Of a stretch of 28,889 bases of DNA, positions 25,538 to 28,889 are shown one piece after another (position 1 is the stretch's first letter; each line of letters opens with the position of its first letter). Source of the DNA: CAYRTD01 sp964426915 (GTDB lineage: Bacteria; Bacteroidota; Bacteroidia; Bacteroidales; GCA-2748055); NCBI GenBank assembly GCA_964426915.1, contig CAYRTD010000036.1, positions 1-28,889 of the forward strand, read 5' to 3'. The notes beneath the pieces were generated by a model, which had not been told where the DNA came from, did no database searches, and saw only the letters and a list, made by a program, of their open reading frames with translations. The position numbers and the translations under genes were made by a program.

Positions 25538-26482
25538 TTAGAGTGAGAGCAGTGTAAGACCAACAGAAAAAGGATACAACTCCGGGCCTTTTCCCTTTTC
25601 AAACAACGCTGTCGGATAATAATTGGCAAAAATTTTCAGATTACGATAACCTATACGGGCAGTGAATCCATATCTGAGAACATTTATATTAAAATCATCC
25701 TTCACTTTATCTTTTTGTTTGTCACCATTTACAGTGTAAACCATTTTCGTATTGGAACCCAGTTTTACGCCACCAACTACACCTCCGGAGAGAAATACTC
25801 TTTTTTTACCTACCGGTATCTGGAATTCCATCAAAAGAGGTGCATTAAGGTATGTTGTCTGAAGTTTGGATTTCTGAACGCTTGCATTTTCGTCCGGAAC
25901 ATCATATCTCACGATTTCTCCATCAGGACCTTCAGAAATAACATTACCATTGTCAAAATGATAATTGCTCCATTCCAGGCCAAGACCCGTAACCAGGCCA
26001 ACCTTATCTGTACCCAGGCCAAAGCCATATTGCATAAAATTAAGGTTGAAATTCCATGATCGGCTGGTATTAAGATCCATAAAAGAATTAGCGGGAGTCA
26101 GGCTCATGTCAAAGTCACTATTTACATAATTGTTTATCCCAACTTCAAATCCTGACCAGTGAGGTTTAAATTTTTTCTTTTTCTTTGCACCCTCTTTCTC
26201 ATCCTCCTCCATCAAGCTGGAGTCATTATCATTATCCTCAAGATCATCCCAGTTAACGCTGGTGCCATCTTCATCTTCAATGATGGTTACCCCTTTATTA
26301 CCGAATTTGATCCTTGTAGTATCTTTTCCTTCTTCAACCGTCACCACTCCTTCATTTCCGATTTTTACGACTGTCTTGTCCTTACCTTCTACAACGGTGA
26401 TTTTTCCTGATTCTTTTGTTTCCTGAGCCATTAAGCCGGATATCAGCAATAATGACAGCAAACCTGCAAATAATTTCTTCAT
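25538..26482 (-). CDS. Outer-membrane beta-barrel protein with repeated N-domain
   Basis: A 314-residue secreted protein. The signal peptide is MKKLFAGLLSLLLISGLMAQ. Residues 28-78 contain three copies of an about 18-residue unit (ITVVEGKDKTVVKIGNEG, VVTVEEGKDTTRIKFGNKG, then a shorter VTIIEDEDGTSVNW). A very acidic linker (79-98) and a lysine cluster (100-104) precede a C-terminal barrel (about 106-314) ending in SVGLTLLSL. The barrel resembles the porin-like OMP_b-brl class; function unknown. Upstream is a two-part promoter matching that of the ECF sigma operon, so it is a probable regulon member. A terminator lies downstream. Confidence 0.82.
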   Translation of the reverse strand: MKKLFAGLLSLLLISGLMAQETKESGKITVVEGKDKTVVKIGNEGVVTVEEGKDTTRIKFGNKGVTIIEDEDGTSVNWDDLEDNDNDSSLMEEDEKEGAKKKKKFKPHWSGFEVGINNYVNSDFDMSLTPANSFMDLNTSRSWNFNLNFMQYGFGLGTDKVGLVTGLGLEWSNYHFDNGNVISEGPDGEIVRYDVPDENASVQKSKLQTTYLNAPLLMEFQIPVGKKRVFLSGGVVGGVKLGSNTKMVYTVNGDKQKDKVKDDFNINVLRYGFTARIGYRNLKIFANYYPTALFEKGKGPELYPFSVGLTLLSL

Positions 26483-26536
26483 GATTTCTGTTTTTTGTTT
26501 ATCTATTATTTATTTCTTGCATTCTTGATTCTGATT

Positions 26537-26567
26537 GTGTGACGGTCGGGATAAACAAAAAGTTACA
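26537..26567 (-). promoter_or_regulatory. Predicted ECF sigma promoter of the barrel gene
   Basis: On the minus strand TGTAACTTTT (26567-26558) is followed after 13 bp by CGTCACAC (26544-26537), about 55 bp before the start codon. AAC and CGTC are the typical ECF -35 and -10 cores, and the same pair occurs before the sigma gene. Confidence 0.7.
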
Positions 26568-26598
26568 CATCAAATAAAAATTGTCATTACTGGTTTTT

Positions 26599-26880
26599 AT
26601 GGGATCAATACAGAATCATAATTCAAAATCAGGAAATCTTTCAATAAGGAGGAATCTTATTGTCGATCCGGTTGTAGCCGGAATTTCTGCAGTTATCCCT
26701 GCTATTGGAGATTACGGAAAAGGGAAAGCCAGCTCATATGTTTTATATAATCTGAGGAAAGAAAATCCCGGATATGATGTTATAATTTATCCGCAATATG
26801 AGACCAAAAAATTCATTATTCCTATATTCTATTCAGAGAGGGCCGTTAAAGTAACCCCAAGGCTTGGCCGGAAAAAATAA
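26599..26880 (+). CDS. Small protein of unknown function, possibly N-terminally truncated
   Basis: A 93-residue reading from the ATG (a TTG 18 bp upstream is less likely). Its C-terminal half, with GKGKASSYVLYNL, YDVIIYPQYETKK and ending KVTPRLGRKK, reminds me of small secreted Bacteroidota proteins, but there is no signal peptide or lipobox, so it may be a remnant or a cytoplasmic variant. It is divergent from the barrel gene, sharing the 116-bp gap with that gene's ECF promoter, and convergent with the anti-sigma gene, 19 bp away. No clear promoter of its own was found. Confidence 0.5.
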   Translation: MGSIQNHNSKSGNLSIRRNLIVDPVVAGISAVIPAIGDYGKGKASSYVLYNLRKENPGYDVIIYPQYETKKFIIPIFYSERAVKVTPRLGRKK

Positions 26881-26899
26881 GTCCGGAAGTAATCTTATA

Positions 26900-28045
26900 T
26901 TAATCTTCCCGGTTAATGGGCGTTGAAAATGAGATAAGCTTTGAATTAAAGGACAATATCTTTTTATCTGATGCATCGATTGCTGAAGCTTCAAGCTGCA
27001 TATTGGTCCCAGCCAAAGTATTAATCTTTTCAATTCCTTTGCTGGCTACATTTATCACATTGAGTTCCTTTTTATTATCATTAAAGATAATATCCGAAAG
27101 CTTTTGTACGGCAAACTCCTGCAAGCTAAGGTAATTTTTAGGATCGGGAGGAATTTTTGTGGGCACGGCTCTAGAAACAGGTGCACTGATAATTAAGGGA
27201 TCATTGCTAACAGCCTTAACAGGCGACATCCTGCCAAGCAATTCAGTATCGATATTTATTTTTTGTAGAATTTCATTACGGTCCGGTCCTGTTGCTGGAA
27301 TTTCCTGCTCATCCTGCACATCCGGAGCAATTGATGCGATGGGTACACCGGATTTAAAAGAAATTGTATTTGCTGCATTTTTAGCTGCCTTTTTTGTTTT
27401 TTCAGGAATCTTCAGTTTTGACTTTTCCCCCTCTTTCTGAACATTTTCATCAACCCTGACATTTGTAGAAGCAGTATCGGTAACTTCAGTAGTTGTTTTC
27501 TCCTCCTCGTAAGAAGCAATTGGACTGAATTCCGGATTATCCGAAAAGACAGACCAAACCGTCAGTAAAAGGGCTATACCCGCCGCAATTGCAGCGACGC
27601 TCATAAATTCTCTTTTATATACTACGAAAACAGATCTTTTTAAATTATTTTTTTCATTATAAATAAGCTTTTCATCCTTATCCAGATAGGTATTCGCAAT
27701 AATCTGATGGTCTTTTCCCTTTTCCGGATTGTCCTTCAGATATTCATTAAAGGCAGTCTTCTGTTCTTCATTCAAATCTCCCTCCAATGCGGCAATACTA
27801 AAAAAATCAAAATTTTCAGAATTTACCGGTAAAGAGAGATCGATTTGTTTAAGGTTCTCCGGATCAGGGAAAAAAATGTTTTCCGGAGATAAAGAAGAGT
27901 TCTCAAGGCCTTCAAGTTCTTCGCGCAAATCAGGATACCGGACCAAAAAATCTTCCAGAGCAAAGATCTCTTCCTCACTAAGATTTCCATCCAGATAATC
28001 GATGAAAAATTCTTCGTAATTATTTATATTTATTTTCCTTTTCAT
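26900..28045 (-). CDS. Membrane-anchored anti-sigma factor
   Basis: A 381-residue protein, 6 bp after the ECF sigma gene. The N-terminal cytoplasmic part has YEEFFIDYLDGNLSEEE (10-26), the typical opening of Bacteroidota anti-sigma factors, and a second similar unit NFDFFSIAALEGDLNEEQ (78-95). One membrane helix (about 147-167) follows a basic stretch, then an extended Thr/Lys/Pro-rich periplasmic region (168-381) without a recognised domain. No HxxxCxxC zinc motif is seen. Likely role: to hold the sigma factor until an envelope signal arrives; the signal is unknown. Confidence 0.8.
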   Translation of the reverse strand: MKRKININNYEEFFIDYLDGNLSEEEIFALEDFLVRYPDLREELEGLENSSLSPENIFFPDPENLKQIDLSLPVNSENFDFFSIAALEGDLNEEQKTAFNEYLKDNPEKGKDHQIIANTYLDKDEKLIYNEKNNLKRSVFVVYKREFMSVAAIAAGIALLLTVWSVFSDNPEFSPIASYEEEKTTTEVTDTASTNVRVDENVQKEGEKSKLKIPEKTKKAAKNAANTISFKSGVPIASIAPDVQDEQEIPATGPDRNEILQKINIDTELLGRMSPVKAVSNDPLIISAPVSRAVPTKIPPDPKNYLSLQEFAVQKLSDIIFNDNKKELNVINVASKGIEKINTLAGTNMQLEASAIDASDKKILSFNSKLISFSTPINRED

Positions 28046-28051
28046 TATTTC

Positions 28052-28537
28052 TTACACCACCCTTTCAGGATTACCAATAAACTTTTTTAAAAATAACCTT
28101 CCGCGGTAAATATATACCTTTACCTGCGACTCTGTTAAGCCAGTAATTTCTGAAATTTCCTGGTAAGAGTATCCTTCGTAGTCTCTTAACATAATAACAG
28201 ACCTTTGATCATCTGGCAGTTTACTAAGTGCCTTATGCAGGATCTCGTTCAGGTCACTATACTGATCAGAATGCGAATGCTCTTCTGCCGGTATTTCATC
28301 AAACACTTTACTGCGGCTATCCTTTCGAATTATATCGATCATAGTATGATAGGCAGTTGAAAATAAATAGGATTTCACTTTTTGCCCATTCACATCCGGT
28401 AATTTTATCCATAATTTTTCAAATGTGTCCTGCACAATATCCTTTGCACGTTCCTCATCCCGCAAATTTTTCAGAATAAATCTGAATATTCCGTCCGAAT
28501 GAGTATCAACTGCCTGGTTGTATTCCTTTACGGTCAT
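28052..28537 (-). CDS. ECF RNA polymerase sigma factor
   Basis: A 161-residue sigma-70 of the extracytoplasmic function group. Region 2 covers about 10-76, with DEERAKDIVQDTFEKLWIKL and VKSYLFSTAYHTMIDIIRKD; region 4 covers about 105-155, with LPDDQRSVIMLRDYEGYSY and the helix-turn-helix EISEITGLTESQVKVYIYRG. Region 3 is absent, as expected. It is first in an operon with its anti-sigma factor. Upstream is a TGTAACTTTT-12-CGTCATAC promoter matching that of the barrel gene at 25538-26482, implying autoregulation. Confidence 0.93.
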   Translation of the reverse strand: MTVKEYNQAVDTHSDGIFRFILKNLRDEERAKDIVQDTFEKLWIKLPDVNGQKVKSYLFSTAYHTMIDIIRKDSRSKVFDEIPAEEHSHSDQYSDLNEILHKALSKLPDDQRSVIMLRDYEGYSYQEISEITGLTESQVKVYIYRGRLFLKKFIGNPERVV

Positions 28538-28558
28538 TTCAAATTTTCAATTTCAATA

Positions 28559-28588
28559 GTATGACGATCATGATGGTGAAAAGTTACA
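28559..28588 (-). promoter_or_regulatory. Predicted ECF sigma promoter of the sigma operon
   Basis: On the minus strand TGTAACTTTT (28588-28579), 12 bp, CGTCATAC (28566-28559), about 21 bp before the start codon. It matches the barrel-gene promoter in both boxes with one base difference in spacing. Confidence 0.72.
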
Positions 28589-28766
28589 AAAAAATATATT
28601 AGTGACAATGTCCTCCTGAATTTAATCTTTTATCTATTCTTTTAGTGCCTGATTTATAACCTACTCCGGATAATTATTAAAGAAATCACTTAATAAGATA
28701 TTCGACAAAAGAGTAATAAAAGAGCAAAAAAAATTTGCATATAAAAAATTAACAATTTATTTTTGA

Positions 28767-28780
28767 CCTTCCGGTCAGTC
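28767..28780. promoter_or_regulatory. Operator-like inverted repeat
   Basis: TGACC, four bases, GGTCA, within a TTTTTGACCTTCCGGTCAG context at approximately these coordinates. It resembles TetR-type operator half-sites over a -33 region, but no gene follows before the repeat at 28835, only a nine-codon reading. Function uncertain. Confidence 0.35.
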
Positions 28781-28834
28781 ATAAATAAATGTTATTGTTG
28801 GAAAAGCGAATAGCATAACCTTGAGTATTTAAAA

Positions 28835-28889
28835 TAGAGTCTGTCAATAGAGTCGGGTGTCTGTTCCGATAGCTATCGGAACATAATGT
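28835..28889 (+). mobile_element. MITE-like element, copy H (cut by window end)
   Basis: Starts TAGAGTCTGTCAATAGAGTC followed by GGGTGTCT, the family left end, then a perfect 20-base palindrome GTTCCGATAGCTATCGGAAC (28863-28882). The right end lies outside the window. Confidence 0.7.

Noticed and set aside
1..28889. CRISPR array
   Set aside because: No evenly spaced direct repeats with unique spacers; the repeats present are dispersed and palindromic, and no cas gene is seen.

Overview
The window looks like a low-GC chromosome segment from a Bacteroidota member of the Bacteroidia/Marinilabiliales type; genus cannot be told from sequence alone. The clues are Bacteroidota-style promoters (TAnnTTTG -7 boxes close to the start codon, few Shine-Dalgarno sequences), a HQLGTP-type histidine kinase, an ECF sigma/anti-sigma pair with an outer-membrane beta-barrel target, an AsmA-like giant, a hybrid sensor kinase and a tRNA-Val(GAC) without an encoded CCA. 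Genes are mostly housekeeping or accessory metabolism and read mainly on the minus strand.

Layout. 1-480: a GC-rich modular repeat. 484-3207: Ca2+-type P-type ATPase. 3229-3537: two repeat elements back to back. 3584-6571: PEP synthase followed 15 bp later by an adenylate-kinase-like protein. 7161-7949: hemerythrin-like protein plus DUF1622 membrane protein. 8290-8518: a 100-bp MITE-like element and a very long perfect palindrome just before an MFS transporter (8519-9838) and a SRPBCC protein (9955-10335). 10379-10452: tRNA-Val, then an outer-membrane barrel protein, a 950-residue hybrid histidine kinase and a CBM9-like/SGNH hydrolase. 16117-17136: selU on the plus strand, followed by a second large repeat, an unknown gene and a U32-family (TrhP-like) protein. 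19850-24441: pepE, AsmA-like protein and a histidine kinase in one direction. 24614-25375: MoeB/ThiF-like E1 enzyme. 25538-28537: outer-membrane protein, small divergent ORF, anti-sigma factor and ECF sigma factor.

How genes work together. PEP synthase makes AMP, which the adjacent adenylate-kinase-like protein could recycle. The sigma operon and the barrel gene share a matching two-part promoter (TGTAACTTTT, 12-13 bp, CGTCAyAC), which suggests an autoregulated ECF regulon. SelU and the U32 protein both belong to families that modify tRNA wobble uridine and sit on either side of an unrecognised gene.

The most unusual content is not a gene. It is a family of intergenic repeats found at eight places. 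They share a terminal motif (TAGTGTyyGTCmATA and its complement TATGGACAGACTCTA), abut stop codons at least twice, and in three copies contain a nested hairpin with matching changes on both sides of the stems. In the two long copies the central ~80 bp lies in opposite orientation between inverted GAAGCTTT boxes, although the flanks are collinear. This fits a modular, possibly invertible, non-autonomous element; no transposase or invertase is visible in the window.
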